Source of the DNA: an uncultured Christensenellaceae bacterium
GTDB lineage: Bacteria; Bacillota; Clostridia; Christensenellales; Christensenellaceae
Direction: 5' to 3'
NCBI GenBank assembly: GCA_910588425.1
Contig: CAJUPM010000003.1
Span: 91,219-155,218 of the forward strand
DNA: 64,000 bases
Part shown: one piece after another, positions 22,939-31,445 of the stretch
Layout: each line of letters opens with the position of its first letter
Numbering within the stretch: the stretch's first letter is position 1
Translations under genes and position numbers: made by a program
The notes under the pieces: model-generated
Databases searched by the model: none
Seen by the model: only the letters and a program-made list of their open reading frames with translations
What the model was told of the DNA's origin: nothing

Positions 22939-24081
22939 TCAGAAGGTCTCCGCATAGCAGCCCAGGAAGGAGAACTGCTCCAGCGTTCCCTCCAGCTCGG
23001 CCAGCAGCTTTAAAAGGGCATCCGAATGCGCCGAGACGCTGGCATCGAAATAGAACATGAACTCGAAATCCTTGCCGGGGATGGGGCGGCTCTCGATCTT
23101 GGTCAGGTTAAGCCCCAGGGTGGCAAACTTGGTGATGACGCTGTAAAGCGAGCCCGGGCGGTGCGGCAGGGTAAACATCAGGCTCATCTTGTCTGCGCCC
23201 GGGTAGATCTCCGGGGCGCGGGAGATGCAGATGAAGCGGGTGTAGTTGTTGTCGCTGTTTTGGATGTGATCCGAGAGGATTTGCAGGCCGTAAAGCTCTG
23301 CGCATTCCCGGGAGGAGATGGCGGCAATATCCGTGCGGTCGGAATCGGCGACCATCTTGGCCGCAACTGCGGTGTTCTCATAGACATTCGCCTTGATCTC
23401 CGGGTGCTCCCGCAGAAATTCGTTGCACTGGGCCAGCCCCTGCTCATGCGAATAGATCTCCCGGATATCCTCCAGCCGCGTGCCTTTTTTGACCAGCAGC
23501 GTGTGGTTGATGCGCAGTTTGACGCTGCGCACGATGGAGAAGCGGAACTTCTTCATCAGGTCGTAAACCTGGCTGACAGAGCCGGCCGAGCTGTTTTCAA
23601 TGGGCAGGATGCCATAGCGGCACATGCCCTTATCCACCGCGTTAAACACCGCCTCGAAGGATTTGAAATACATGATGCTGGGCAGGGAGAAGAGCTTTTC
23701 GCAGGCCGCCTGGGAATACGCTCCTTCCACGCCCTGGCAGGCAACGATGGCCTGATCCGGCAGTTTGGCGGGCGTCTGCTCCAGCGCCTGGCGCACTTCC
23801 TTTTGCAGAGCGGAATCCTTGTGGATAAACTGGCTCTGATAGGAGCGGGAGACATCGAACAGCGTGCTAAACAGCACTTTGGTATACCCCGCAAGCTCGG
23901 GGCCTGCCGCCTCGGTCACGCGATTTAGAATATCCGTTTCCCGGCTCTTATCCAGCACGGTCAGGTTATGCTCCTTCTTATACTGCGCCACGGCCAGCAC
24001 CGTGTGCATCCGTTCGGCAAACAGGGAGACTAGCTGATCGTCGATCTCGTTGAGCTTTTCTCTTGCTTGGTTGATATCCAT
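22939..24081 (-). CDS. pheA: Chorismate mutase / prephenate dehydratase PheA
   Basis: A 380-residue P-protein for phenylalanine synthesis. The N-terminal 90 residues are an AroQ-type chorismate mutase (INQAREKLNEIDDQLVSLFAERM). The middle is prephenate dehydratase (GVEGAYSQAACEKLF, NSSAGSVSQVYDLM, NNYTRFICIS with the catalytic Thr). The last 85 residues are an ACT domain with the phenylalanine-binding PHRPGSLYSVIT and KIESRPIPGK motifs. Feedback by phenylalanine is therefore expected. A 65-base gap separates it from aroC. Confidence 0.96.
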   Translation of the reverse strand: MDINQAREKLNEIDDQLVSLFAERMHTVLAVAQYKKEHNLTVLDKSRETDILNRVTEAAGPELAGYTKVLFSTLFDVSRSYQSQFIHKDSALQKEVRQALEQTPAKLPDQAIVACQGVEGAYSQAACEKLFSLPSIMYFKSFEAVFNAVDKGMCRYGILPIENSSAGSVSQVYDLMKKFRFSIVRSVKLRINHTLLVKKGTRLEDIREIYSHEQGLAQCNEFLREHPEIKANVYENTAVAAKMVADSDRTDIAAISSRECAELYGLQILSDHIQNSDNNYTRFICISRAPEIYPGADKMSLMFTLPHRPGSLYSVITKFATLGLNLTKIESRPIPGKDFEFMFYFDASVSAHSDALLKLLAELEGTLEQFSFLGCYAETF

Positions 24082-24146
24082 AAAAACTTCCTTTCATCCA
24101 GGGATTAAAAATACTATCATATGGCCATTTGGCCTTATTTGCGAAA

Positions 24147-25226
24147 TTATGCGCCCAGCAGGGCATCCAGCAGCACGATGGCCGCCGCCGCCTCTACCAC
24201 GGGAACCGCCCTTGGGACGATGCACGGGTCGTGCCGCCCGGTGATCTCCAGCTTCTCGGGTTTTTTCCGGGAAAGCGAGACAGAATCCTGCGCTCTGGCG
24301 ATGGAGGGCGTGGGCTTGAAGGCCAGATGAAAGAGCAGGGGCATGCCCGTGCTGATGCCGCCCAAAATGCCGCCAGCGTGGTTGGTTTTGGTCAAAACCC
24401 GGCCCTCTTCCAGCAGGAAGGGGTCGTTATTCTGGCTGCCCCGCATCTCTGCCGCCGCGAACCCCGCGCCGAACTCTAAGCCCTTGACGGCCGGGATGCC
24501 GAACAGCGCCGCGGCCAGGCGGTTTTCCAGGCCGTCGAACATGGGATCGCCAATGCCGGCCGGAAAGCCGACGGCGGCGCACTCGATGGTGCCGCCCACG
24601 CTGTCCAGATCCGCCTTGGCCTGGGCGATTTTTTCCTGCATGGCCGCGCCGGCGGCGTCGTCTATGACGGCAAAGGGTTTTGCTGAGACGGCCTGCAAAT
24701 CCGCCGGGCAGACGCGCACTGGGTCAAATGGCGCATCGGCCACGCCCGCGACGGAGGCGATATGCGCGCCGACAAAGACGCCCCGCTGTTCCAGCATTTG
24801 CAGGCAGATGGCCCCGGCAAAGCAGAGCGGGGCAGTCAGCCGGCCGGAAAAGTGCCCGCCCCCGCGCACGTCCTGAAAGCCGCCATAGCGCAGGTTTGCG
24901 GTAAAATCCGCGTGGCCGGGCCGGGGAACATCCCGCAGTTTTTCGTAGTCTTTGGAGCGGGTATCGCCGTTCCCGATGAGCATGGCCAGCGGCGCGCCGC
25001 AGGTTTTGCCCTCTGCCAGGCCGGAGAGGATGATGGGCTCATCCGCTTCCCTGCGCGCCGTGGCATAGGCCGCGCGGCCGGGGGCTCTGCGCGCCAGAAA
25101 GGCCCGCACTTTCTCCATATCCACGGCAAAGCCGGCGGGCAGGCCGTCGATGACGGCGCCGATAGCCTGGCTATGCGACTGCCCAAAGATGGAGACGGTG
25201 ATATTTTTTCCGATTTGAGAAGACAT
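24147..25226 (-). CDS. aroC: Chorismate synthase AroC
   Basis: Last common step, EPSP to chorismate, with reduced FMN. The 359-residue protein carries the three family signatures: FGQSHSQAIGAVIDGLP (13-29), GRAAYATARREADE near 50, and HFSGRLTAPLCFAGAI near 124. It follows aroA after 27 bases. Confidence 0.96.
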   Translation of the reverse strand: MSSQIGKNITVSIFGQSHSQAIGAVIDGLPAGFAVDMEKVRAFLARRAPGRAAYATARREADEPIILSGLAEGKTCGAPLAMLIGNGDTRSKDYEKLRDVPRPGHADFTANLRYGGFQDVRGGGHFSGRLTAPLCFAGAICLQMLEQRGVFVGAHIASVAGVADAPFDPVRVCPADLQAVSAKPFAVIDDAAGAAMQEKIAQAKADLDSVGGTIECAAVGFPAGIGDPMFDGLENRLAAALFGIPAVKGLEFGAGFAAAEMRGSQNNDPFLLEEGRVLTKTNHAGGILGGISTGMPLLFHLAFKPTPSIARAQDSVSLSRKKPEKLEITGRHDPCIVPRAVPVVEAAAAIVLLDALLGA

Positions 25227-25253
25227 GGCGCTTCCCTCCGATTTTTCACTATA

Positions 25254-26510
25254 TTATAAGATAGCAATTTTTCCGCCCAGTTTCTCAAAATCCGCCCAGA
25301 ACCCGGGATAGGATTTGGAGACGACCTGCGCATCTCTTATTATAACATCTTTTTCGCAGGCAAGGGAAGCGATTGCGGCAGACATGGCGATGCGGTGATC
25401 GCCCCAGCTGGAAACCTCTCCGCCCTTAAGGCGCGGCTTGCCCCGGATGATCAGGCCGTCCGGCAGTTCCTCGATATCTGCGCCCAGGCGGCGGAGTGTG
25501 TCCGTAACCGAGCGCAGGCGGTCGCTCTCCTTGATGCGCAGCCGGGCGGCGTTTGTGATATGCGTTTTTCCGGATGCCGTCGCGGCCACTGCCGCCAGCA
25601 CGGGGATGAGATCCGGGATATTGCCCGCGTCGATCTGGATGGCCGAGAGCGCCCCCGGGCGCACGGTAACATCCTGCCCGGCCCGGCAGACCTGCGCGCC
25701 CATCCGGGCCAGCAATGGCTCCACGGCGCGGTCTCCCTGAGCGGAATTTTGATCCAGATTGCGGCAGGTAATCTCGCCGGAGAGCGCTCCGGCGCACAGC
25801 CAGAATGCCGCGCTGGACCAATCCCCGCAGATTTCCAGCCGGCCGGGGGAGCGGTACCGCTGCCCCGGAGCGACGCGAAAACCGCGCTCCGTCCGCTGGA
25901 CGGCAACGCCGAAGCGGCGCATGGTCTGCACCGTCATCTCGACGTATCCCGCGGATTCCAGCGCCGTGCTCAGGGCGATTTCACCGCCCTCGGGCAGCAG
26001 GGGAAAGCAGAGCAGCAGGCCGGTCAGAAACTGGGAGCTGACGTTGCCGGGCAGGGTAAACACCCCGCTTTGCAGCTGCCCGGAAAGCGCGATGGGCAGC
26101 AGGGCGCGGTCCAGCCGGCAGCCATGTGCCTCCAGCTCCTCCTTCAGCGGGGAAACCGGGCGCTCGGGCAGCCTGCCCTGGCCGGTGAAACTGGCCGCAC
26201 AGCCCAGCGCCGCGGCGATGGGCAGCAGAAAGCGCAGAGTCGAGCCGCTTTCTGCGCAGTCCAGCAGGGCGGATTGGGCGGCGCGTCCGATGGGGCGGAC
26301 GCGGATGCTGTTTTCCGAGACGTCAAAAGCCGCTCCCAGGCTTTGCAGGCAGCGGATGGTCGTCTCGATATCGACAGAGCTTCCGTTGAGGGCAAGCTCG
26401 GTGGGCGCATCCGAAAGCGCCGCGCAGATGAGGGCGCGGTGCGCATCGGATTTGGAGGAGATGGCAGAAATCCTGCCCGAAAGACGCGAAGGAGAGATGC
26501 GAATATCCAT
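25254..26510 (-). CDS. aroA: EPSP synthase AroA
   Basis: Shikimate-3-phosphate plus PEP to EPSP. The 418-residue two-domain inverse-alpha/beta-barrel enzyme has SKSDAHRALICAAL near residue 13, and the phosphate-binding ESGSTLRFLLPIAAALG near 85. It also has LRIKESDRLRSVTDTLR and DHRIAMSAAIA toward the end. The motif that is usually GNAGTA in class I reads differently here (ESGSTL), as in class II-type enzymes; glyphosate response cannot be read from this. Start and aroB stop share a base (TAATG). Confidence 0.95.
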   Translation of the reverse strand: MDIRISPSRLSGRISAISSKSDAHRALICAALSDAPTELALNGSSVDIETTIRCLQSLGAAFDVSENSIRVRPIGRAAQSALLDCAESGSTLRFLLPIAAALGCAASFTGQGRLPERPVSPLKEELEAHGCRLDRALLPIALSGQLQSGVFTLPGNVSSQFLTGLLLCFPLLPEGGEIALSTALESAGYVEMTVQTMRRFGVAVQRTERGFRVAPGQRYRSPGRLEICGDWSSAAFWLCAGALSGEITCRNLDQNSAQGDRAVEPLLARMGAQVCRAGQDVTVRPGALSAIQIDAGNIPDLIPVLAAVAATASGKTHITNAARLRIKESDRLRSVTDTLRRLGADIEELPDGLIIRGKPRLKGGEVSSWGDHRIAMSAAIASLACEKDVIIRDAQVVSKSYPGFWADFEKLGGKIAIL

Positions 26511-27568
26511 TATGCCTCCACTCCCAGGCGGATGATCTCGCCCAGCGTTTGCATGGAGACTTTTTCCAGGCGGCATTTGCCGATCTGCTCCGGGAGCACC
26601 AGCGTGATGCTGGCGCCGCCCCGTTTCTTATCTTTGCCCGATGCGGCATAAAGCGCTCCGGCATCATAAGGGCAATGCGTTTCCAGGCCAAAGGCGGCTG
26701 CGGCCCGGGCGATCTCCTGCGAACAGTCCGCCTCTAACAGCCCGGCGCGGTGCGCCCCCCGGGCCATGAGCACCATGCCGATGGCCACGGCGTGGCCGTG
26801 CGAGATGGTGAAATTGCTGCAAGCCTCGATGGCGTGGCCGATGGTGTGGCCGAGATTGAGGAACTGGCGCGCGCCGGTATCCCGCTCATCCTGGGCGACG
26901 TAATCGCGCTTGATGCACACGCACTTTTCGATGATCTCCTCCCGGTCTGCGCCGATTTTATTCCGGCAAATCTGCTCGAACAGCGCTGTGGAATCTAAGA
27001 CGCCGTATTTGATGGCTTCGGCGGCGCCGTCTGCAAAAATTTCAGGGGAAAGCGTTTCCAGCGCATCCGTATCGCAGAGCACCAGGCTGGGCTGATGGAA
27101 GGCGCCCGCGAGGTTCTTGCCCGCGGAGAGATCCACCGCCGTCTTGCCGCCCACGGAAGAATCGATGGCGGCTAGCAGGGTGGTGGGAATCTGCACATAG
27201 GGGATGCCGCGCATGTAGGTCGCCGCGGCAAACCCGGCCATATCGCCGGTTACGCCGCCGCCCAGAGCGACGATGAGAGATTTGCGGTCCATCCCATGCT
27301 CAGCCAGAAACTCCAGAATTTTGGCATAGGTCGATACATTCTTGCTGGCCTCGCCTGCGGGAAAGACGTATTTGCAGGGCGCAAAGCCCGCCTGCTCAAG
27401 TGAAGAGAGCAGGGCATCCGCATACAGCGCGTCCACCGTGCTGTCTGTGATGACGGCGATGCGGCTGGGCGAGGATATCTGGGCGATGCGCGCGCCCGCC
27501 TCCCGGATGAGCCCGGAACCGATGAAAATTTCATAGCCTTCCCGAATGGGAACATGCACGTTTCTCAT
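26510..27568 (-). CDS. aroB: 3-dehydroquinate synthase AroB
   Basis: Second shikimate step: DAHP to 3-dehydroquinate with NAD and zinc. The 352-residue protein shows the NAD-binding GGGVTGDMAGFAAATYMRG near residue 99 and PTTLLAAIDSSVGGKTAVD. Its zinc ligands lie in NLGHTIGHAIEA and SHGHAVAIGM. The start at 27568 overlaps tyrA by ATGA; a longer frame upstream lies entirely inside tyrA. Confidence 0.96.
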   Translation of the reverse strand: MRNVHVPIREGYEIFIGSGLIREAGARIAQISSPSRIAVITDSTVDALYADALLSSLEQAGFAPCKYVFPAGEASKNVSTYAKILEFLAEHGMDRKSLIVALGGGVTGDMAGFAAATYMRGIPYVQIPTTLLAAIDSSVGGKTAVDLSAGKNLAGAFHQPSLVLCDTDALETLSPEIFADGAAEAIKYGVLDSTALFEQICRNKIGADREEIIEKCVCIKRDYVAQDERDTGARQFLNLGHTIGHAIEACSNFTISHGHAVAIGMVLMARGAHRAGLLEADCSQEIARAAAAFGLETHCPYDAGALYAASGKDKKRGGASITLVLPEQIGKCRLEKVSMQTLGEIIRLGVEA

Positions 27569-28401
27569 AAGCGATCCACCTTCTCCTTGAGCTCTCTGCC
27601 TTCCTTTAAAAGCTGGCGAAGCGTATCGGCGTCCTGCGCCTTGAGCGCCGCGCTGTATTCTTTTAACCGATCTGCGATGCAGTCTATCTCTTCGGCCAGG
27701 TTTTCCCTGTTTTCCAAAAACAGCTCGGTCCACATGGTCTCGTTCAGATAGGCGACCCGGGTGAGATCCCGGAAACTGCCGGCGGAAAAGCCCTTGAAAT
27801 TGATGGCCGTCGGGCTTTTGACATACGCATTCGAGACGACGTGCGCCAGCTGGGAAGTGAACGCGATGCGCTTATCGTGGATGAGCGGAGTCGTGATGAT
27901 GACACTGCCAAAGCCGATTTGCAGGAAAAACTCCTTGGCGAACTCGACGCAGGCCAAATCGTGATCCGGGTAGGGCGTTAAGATCATGGAAGCGCCGGAA
28001 AACAGCGAGGCCAGGGAATATTCAAAGCCGGAATGCTCGGTACCCGCCATGGGATGCCCGCCGATGAACGTGAACCCATGCTCCGCGGCGATGCTTCTAA
28101 GGGGCGTGCAGACCACTTCCTTGACGCCGCAGCAGTCGATGACCAGCGCGCCTTTTTTGATTTTTTCCGCGTGCGAGCGGATATACTCTACCGTCGCCTG
28201 GGGATAGAGCGCCAAAATGAGCATATCGCAGAAGGGAAGATCTTCCTCCCGCAGCTCTTCGGAGATGACTTTGGTCATCTTTGCTTTGAGGACGACGCTG
28301 GAATCGAGATCCGCGCCCAAAACTGTGTGATCTGTGTGCTCGGTAATTGCCTTTGCCATGGAGCCGCCGATCAGCCCAAGGCCAATGATGCCGATTTTCA
28401 T
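27565..28401 (-). CDS. tyrA: Prephenate dehydrogenase TyrA
   Basis: NAD(P)-dependent oxidative decarboxylation of prephenate toward tyrosine. The 278-residue protein begins with the Rossmann motif GIIGLGLIGGSMAKA. It contains GGHPMAGTEHSGFEYS with the catalytic His region near 115-130, and LTPYPDHD. It has no ACT domain, unlike many Firmicute TyrA proteins, so tyrosine control would fall on AroF and on the attenuator. A GGGAGGTAG site precedes the ATG, four bases after aroF. Confidence 0.94.
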   Translation of the reverse strand: MKIGIIGLGLIGGSMAKAITEHTDHTVLGADLDSSVVLKAKMTKVISEELREEDLPFCDMLILALYPQATVEYIRSHAEKIKKGALVIDCCGVKEVVCTPLRSIAAEHGFTFIGGHPMAGTEHSGFEYSLASLFSGASMILTPYPDHDLACVEFAKEFFLQIGFGSVIITTPLIHDKRIAFTSQLAHVVSNAYVKSPTAINFKGFSAGSFRDLTRVAYLNETMWTELFLENRENLAEEIDCIADRLKEYSAALKAQDADTLRQLLKEGRELKEKVDRL

Positions 28402-28405
28402 GCCG

Positions 28406-29422
28406 CTACCTCCCAAGCTCTTTGCCTACAACGGGCAGAATCTGCTTTACCTTGCCCGCGACATGCTCAAACATCTGGGGCGAGAGGGACTGAGGGCCGT
28501 CGCAGAGCGCCCGGGCAGGATCGTTATGCACCTCGATCATCAGCCCGTCTGCGCCGGCGGCGGCGGCAGAAAGCGCCAGCGGCTCAACCAGATAGGAATG
28601 CCCGGAGGCGTGGGAAGGATCTACCACCACGGGCAGATGCGATTTCATCTTGATGAGCGGAACCGCCGAAATATCCAGCGTGTTGCGGGTGTATGTCTCA
28701 AACGTGCGGATGCCCCGCTCGCAGAGGATGATGCGCTCGTTGCCCCCGGCCATGATATATTCGGCGCTCATGAGCAGCTCCTCCAGGGTGTTGGCCAGGC
28801 CACGCTTTAAAAGGATGACTTTGTCGCTGTGCCCCAGCTCCTTGAGCAGATCGAAGTTCTGCATGTTGCGCGCGCCCACCTGGACGACGTCGATATCCGC
28901 GAACAGCGGCAGCTGGGAGATGTTCATAATCTCGGTTACGATGGGCATGCCCGTGGCCTGTTTGGCCTCGAGAAGCAGGCGGATGCCCTCGGCGCCCATG
29001 CCCTGGAAGGCATAGGGGGAGGTGCGCGGCTTGAAAGCGCCGCCCCGCAGCAGCCGTGCGCCGGATTTTTGCACCGCTTTGGCGACCTCGATGATCTGCT
29101 CCTCGCTCTCCACCGAGCAGGGCCCGGCGATGAACTGGAAATTGCCCCCGCCGATTTTCGCGCCGCCGATTTCGAGGACGGTATCATCCGGGTGGAAATC
29201 CCGGTTGACGTTCTTATACGGCTCCCGGATGCGCTTAACGTCCTGGACGATCTCCAGGCTCTTGATGAGATCTAGGTCGACTTTGGAAGTATCGCCCACA
29301 AGGCCGAGGATGGTCTGGTATTCGCCCTGGCTCATATGCGTATCCAGCCCAAGGCTGTGCAGCCAGGTGATGAGGTTTTGCTTTTGCTGCTCATCTGGGT
29401 TGCTTTTGAGGATGATAATCAT
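28406..29422 (-). CDS. aroF: DAHP synthase, type I-beta, with N-terminal regulatory domain
   Basis: First shikimate step: PEP plus erythrose 4-phosphate to DAHP. The 338-residue enzyme has an N-terminal ferredoxin-like domain (about 1-70) as in the Thermotoga enzyme, where it confers tyrosine inhibition. A TIM barrel follows, with FIAGPCSVES, GGAFKPRTSPYAFQG, KRGLANTLEE, CERGIRTFE and DPSHASGHS. The ATG at 29422 has AAGGAGCAGG in front. First gene of the operon, directly after the attenuator. Confidence 0.96.
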   Translation of the reverse strand: MIIILKSNPDEQQKQNLITWLHSLGLDTHMSQGEYQTILGLVGDTSKVDLDLIKSLEIVQDVKRIREPYKNVNRDFHPDDTVLEIGGAKIGGGNFQFIAGPCSVESEEQIIEVAKAVQKSGARLLRGGAFKPRTSPYAFQGMGAEGIRLLLEAKQATGMPIVTEIMNISQLPLFADIDVVQVGARNMQNFDLLKELGHSDKVILLKRGLANTLEELLMSAEYIMAGGNERIILCERGIRTFETYTRNTLDISAVPLIKMKSHLPVVVDPSHASGHSYLVEPLALSAAAAGADGLMIEVHNDPARALCDGPQSLSPQMFEHVAGKVKQILPVVGKELGR

Positions 29423-29461
29423 GGCTTTCCTGCTCCTTGAAATAAAAAATGATAAACTCCT

Positions 29462-29503
29462 TGGAAAAATAAAAAATGCAGCGGCTTTTCGCACACTGCA
29501 TTT
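29462..29503 (-). terminator. Attenuator terminator of the aromatic operon
   Basis: An 8-bp stem (AAATGCAG with CTGCATTT, 29474-29481 and 29496-29503) followed by TTTATTTTT on the minus strand. It lies between the leader peptide stop and aroF. Confidence 0.88.
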
Positions 29504-29526
29504 GCTTTCCGATGATTCGGCAGCAC

Positions 29527-29628
29527 TTAGAAACTTGAGGCCCTGGCAGTGGCACGCGAAAAGACTTTATCCATAAAGTAGATAAAGTAAGAGTAATAAT
29601 ATGCGGCTGCCTTTGCGAAGTGTTTCAT
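29527..29628 (-). CDS. Tyr/Phe-rich leader peptide of the aromatic operon
   Basis: A 33-codon ORF, ATG at 29628 to TAA at 29527, with AGAGGT before the start. The peptide contains AAAYYYSYFIYFMD: five tyrosines and two phenylalanines within nine residues. It is placed between the promoter and a terminator hairpin exactly as in pheL- and trpL-type attenuators. Ribosome stalling at the Tyr/Phe codons when these amino acids or their charged tRNAs are scarce would prevent terminator formation and allow aroF-tyrA-aroB-aroA-aroC-pheA-aroE/K-aroQ transcription. Ribosome-mediated attenuation is unusual in Firmicutes, where T-boxes are the rule. Confidence 0.88.
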   Translation of the reverse strand: MKHFAKAAAYYYSYFIYFMDKVFSRATARASSF

Positions 29629-29656
29629 ATTGAGCTACCTCTTTTTTACTAACTCT

Positions 29657-29685
29657 ATCATACCCCGCAAAAAATGCGATGTCAA
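29657..29685 (-). promoter_or_regulatory. Promoter of the aromatic operon
   Basis: TTGACA (29680-29685), 17 bases, TATGAT (29657-29662) on the minus strand. It is back to back with the plus-strand promoter at 29699. Confidence 0.9.
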
Positions 29686-29698
29686 GCGTTTCTTTTCT

Positions 29699-29728
29699 TT
29701 GACAACGCCAGAAGCGGCATGGTATCAT
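29699..29728 (+). promoter_or_regulatory. Promoter of the HAD phosphatase operon
   Basis: TTGACA (29699-29704), 18 bases, TGG-TATCAT (extended -10, TATCAT at 29723-29728). It faces away from the aromatic promoter with 13 bases between the two -35 boxes. Confidence 0.85.
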
Positions 29729-29767
29729 TTTGCTGGAAGTTTTGACTTTTAGAGAAGGAGAGAGCGC

Positions 29768-30442
29768 GTGAGACTAAAGGCAGCAATTTTTGATTTGGAT
29801 GGGACGCTTCTGGATTCCATGTACTACTGGCGGCATATGTTCGAGATTTTTCTGGAAGGCTACGGCAAAAAGCCAAAGCCGGATCTGAAGGATAAGCTAA
29901 AGCCGCTGAGCCTTCAGGAATCGGCAGATGTATTCCGGCTGGAATACGGCGTCCCCGGGAGCACGGACGAAGTGGCGGAGGGCATCAACAAAGTTCTGGA
30001 AGAGCGCTATTTCCATACGATTGAGGCCAAGCCGCATGTGCGGGAATTTCTGGAGCTGCTCCAAAAAAACGGCGTGAAAATCTGCGCGGCCACGGCGACG
30101 GATCGCTATCTCGTCGAGGCGGCCCTCAAGCGAACCGGGCTTTACGATTATTTCTCCCAGATCTACACCTGCACAGAGGTGGGACGGGGCAAGGAGTTCC
30201 CGGATATCTACCTCAAAGCCATGGAATTTATGGGCGAGCGGCAGGAGGATACCGTCGTCTTTGAAGACGCGTATTACGCCATCAAAACGGCAAAAGCCGC
30301 GGGCTTCTATGTCGTCGCCATGGAGGATGAGACGGCGAAGGAAGATGAGGCGGGCATTATGCAGGCCGCCGATGAATACCATCGGGATTTTTCCAGCGTG
30401 GAAATAGAAGTGGAAGGGGGATGCGCGCGCATTGGAGCATAG
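29768..30442 (+). CDS. HAD-superfamily phosphatase (beta-phosphoglucomutase-like)
   Basis: A 224-residue cytosolic HAD hydrolase with a helical cap. Motif I is FDLDGTLLDS (nucleophile Asp9), motif II the Thr of AATATDRYLV near 103, motif III the Lys of GRGKEFPDIYLKAM, and motif IV VFEDAYYAIKTAKAAG. The substrate is unknown; candidates are small sugar phosphates. The start is GTG with a GAAGGAGAG site. It overlaps the next gene by 11 bases. No evidence ties it to the missing histidinol-phosphate phosphatase, although a HAD could in principle fill it. Confidence 0.85.
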   Translation: MRLKAAIFDLDGTLLDSMYYWRHMFEIFLEGYGKKPKPDLKDKLKPLSLQESADVFRLEYGVPGSTDEVAEGINKVLEERYFHTIEAKPHVREFLELLQKNGVKICAATATDRYLVEAALKRTGLYDYFSQIYTCTEVGRGKEFPDIYLKAMEFMGERQEDTVVFEDAYYAIKTAKAAGFYVVAMEDETAKEDEAGIMQAADEYHRDFSSVEIEVEGGCARIGA

Positions 30443-31118
30443 AGTGATTCCGCCTTTTCCGGGCGTCCGGGAATCCGCGGCGGCGGCAGAGGAAAACGGC
30501 GAAGCGCTGGTCTGCGTGCAAAAGCAGTGCCCGGGAGAGTTTGTCTGTGCATCGGCTTATTTCGCCCAGGGGCTGAGCGGCGCGCTGGAGGAAATCTATA
30601 TCCGGGAGGGTGCGCTGGAGCGTCTGCAAAAGGCGGCGCAGGCGCTGCCCGAAGGGTTTCGCTTCAAGCTCTGGGATGTCTGGCGGCCGCTGGCCGTTCA
30701 ACAGGCGATTTTCGACGCCTATGCCGCAGAGATTGCCCAAAAACAGCCGGCGCTTTCCAAAGAGCAAGTTTTTGAGGAGACGAGAAAATTCGTGTTCCCG
30801 CCGGGAAGCGATGCGCTGCTCCCGCCTCTGCACGCCACAGGCGGCGCGGTGGATCTGACCATCGTCGATGAGCGCGGAGCCGAGCTGGATATGGGGACGG
30901 GCTTCGACTATTTTGGCGACATCGCTTTTCCGGAATACTACGAGGCCCCCGGCAGGGATGAGCGCATCCGCCAGAACCGCCGGCTGCTCTATTTTGCCAT
31001 GATAGACGCCGGCTTCATTCCAGACAGCGTGGAATGGTGGCACTTTAACTACGGCAACAGCGCCTGGGCCAAATGGACGGGCAATGCGCCGATTTACGGC
31101 GGAGTTTTCTCGCTGTGA
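30432..31118 (+). CDS. VanX-like D-Ala-D-Ala dipeptidase
   Basis: A 228-residue zinc metallopeptidase of the M15D family that cleaves D-Ala-D-Ala dipeptides. The signature is complete: HATGGAVDLT gives the His and Asp zinc ligands near residues 136-143, SVEWWHFNYG gives catalytic Glu and zinc His near 203, and LWDVWRPLAVQQ provides the conserved Arg. No signal peptide is seen, so it is cytosolic. The start is probably TTG inside the previous gene, preceded by AAGGGGG. No vanH, vanA, vanR or vanS lies nearby, so a role in cell-wall peptide recycling is likelier than glycopeptide resistance. Confidence 0.85.
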   Translation: MEHRVIPPFPGVRESAAAAEENGEALVCVQKQCPGEFVCASAYFAQGLSGALEEIYIREGALERLQKAAQALPEGFRFKLWDVWRPLAVQQAIFDAYAAEIAQKQPALSKEQVFEETRKFVFPPGSDALLPPLHATGGAVDLTIVDERGAELDMGTGFDYFGDIAFPEYYEAPGRDERIRQNRRLLYFAMIDAGFIPDSVEWWHFNYGNSAWAKWTGNAPIYGGVFSL

Positions 31119-31378
31119 GCAGGCTGGAGGAGCTGCCAAACCTCGGGGCAGTGATGGTGCAAAAGCTAAAAGAGGCCGGGATTGAGACGCCGGAGCAGCT
31201 GGGGGCCATGGGCGCTAAGCAGGCCTGGAGGCAAATCCGGGCGCTGACAGACTCGGACATCTGCCTTTCGGCTTTGCAGGCGCTGGAAGGCGCCGTGCGG
31301 GGCGTGCGCTGGCACGATCTGCCGCCCGATATCAAGCAGGATTTGAAGGCGTTTTACCAGGCGGAGAAAGGGAAATAG
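31115..31378 (+). CDS. TfoX C-terminal domain protein
   Basis: An 87-residue protein that is essentially one TfoX_C domain (LEELPNLGAVMVQKLKEAGIETPEQL), a helix-hairpin-helix-like fold. The N-terminal TfoX domain is absent. The GTG start overlaps the stop of the VanX-like gene by four bases (GTGA). Function is unknown; in proteobacteria TfoX regulates competence, but stand-alone TfoX_C proteins are widespread in Firmicutes without that role. Confidence 0.82.
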   Translation: MSRLEELPNLGAVMVQKLKEAGIETPEQLGAMGAKQAWRQIRALTDSDICLSALQALEGAVRGVRWHDLPPDIKQDLKAFYQAEKGK

Positions 31379-31445
31379 CAACATGCCCGCAGGGTTTGCG
31401 GGTTTTGATTCCGGGCCGGAAAAGGCTCTAAAAGGGGGAGAGAAT

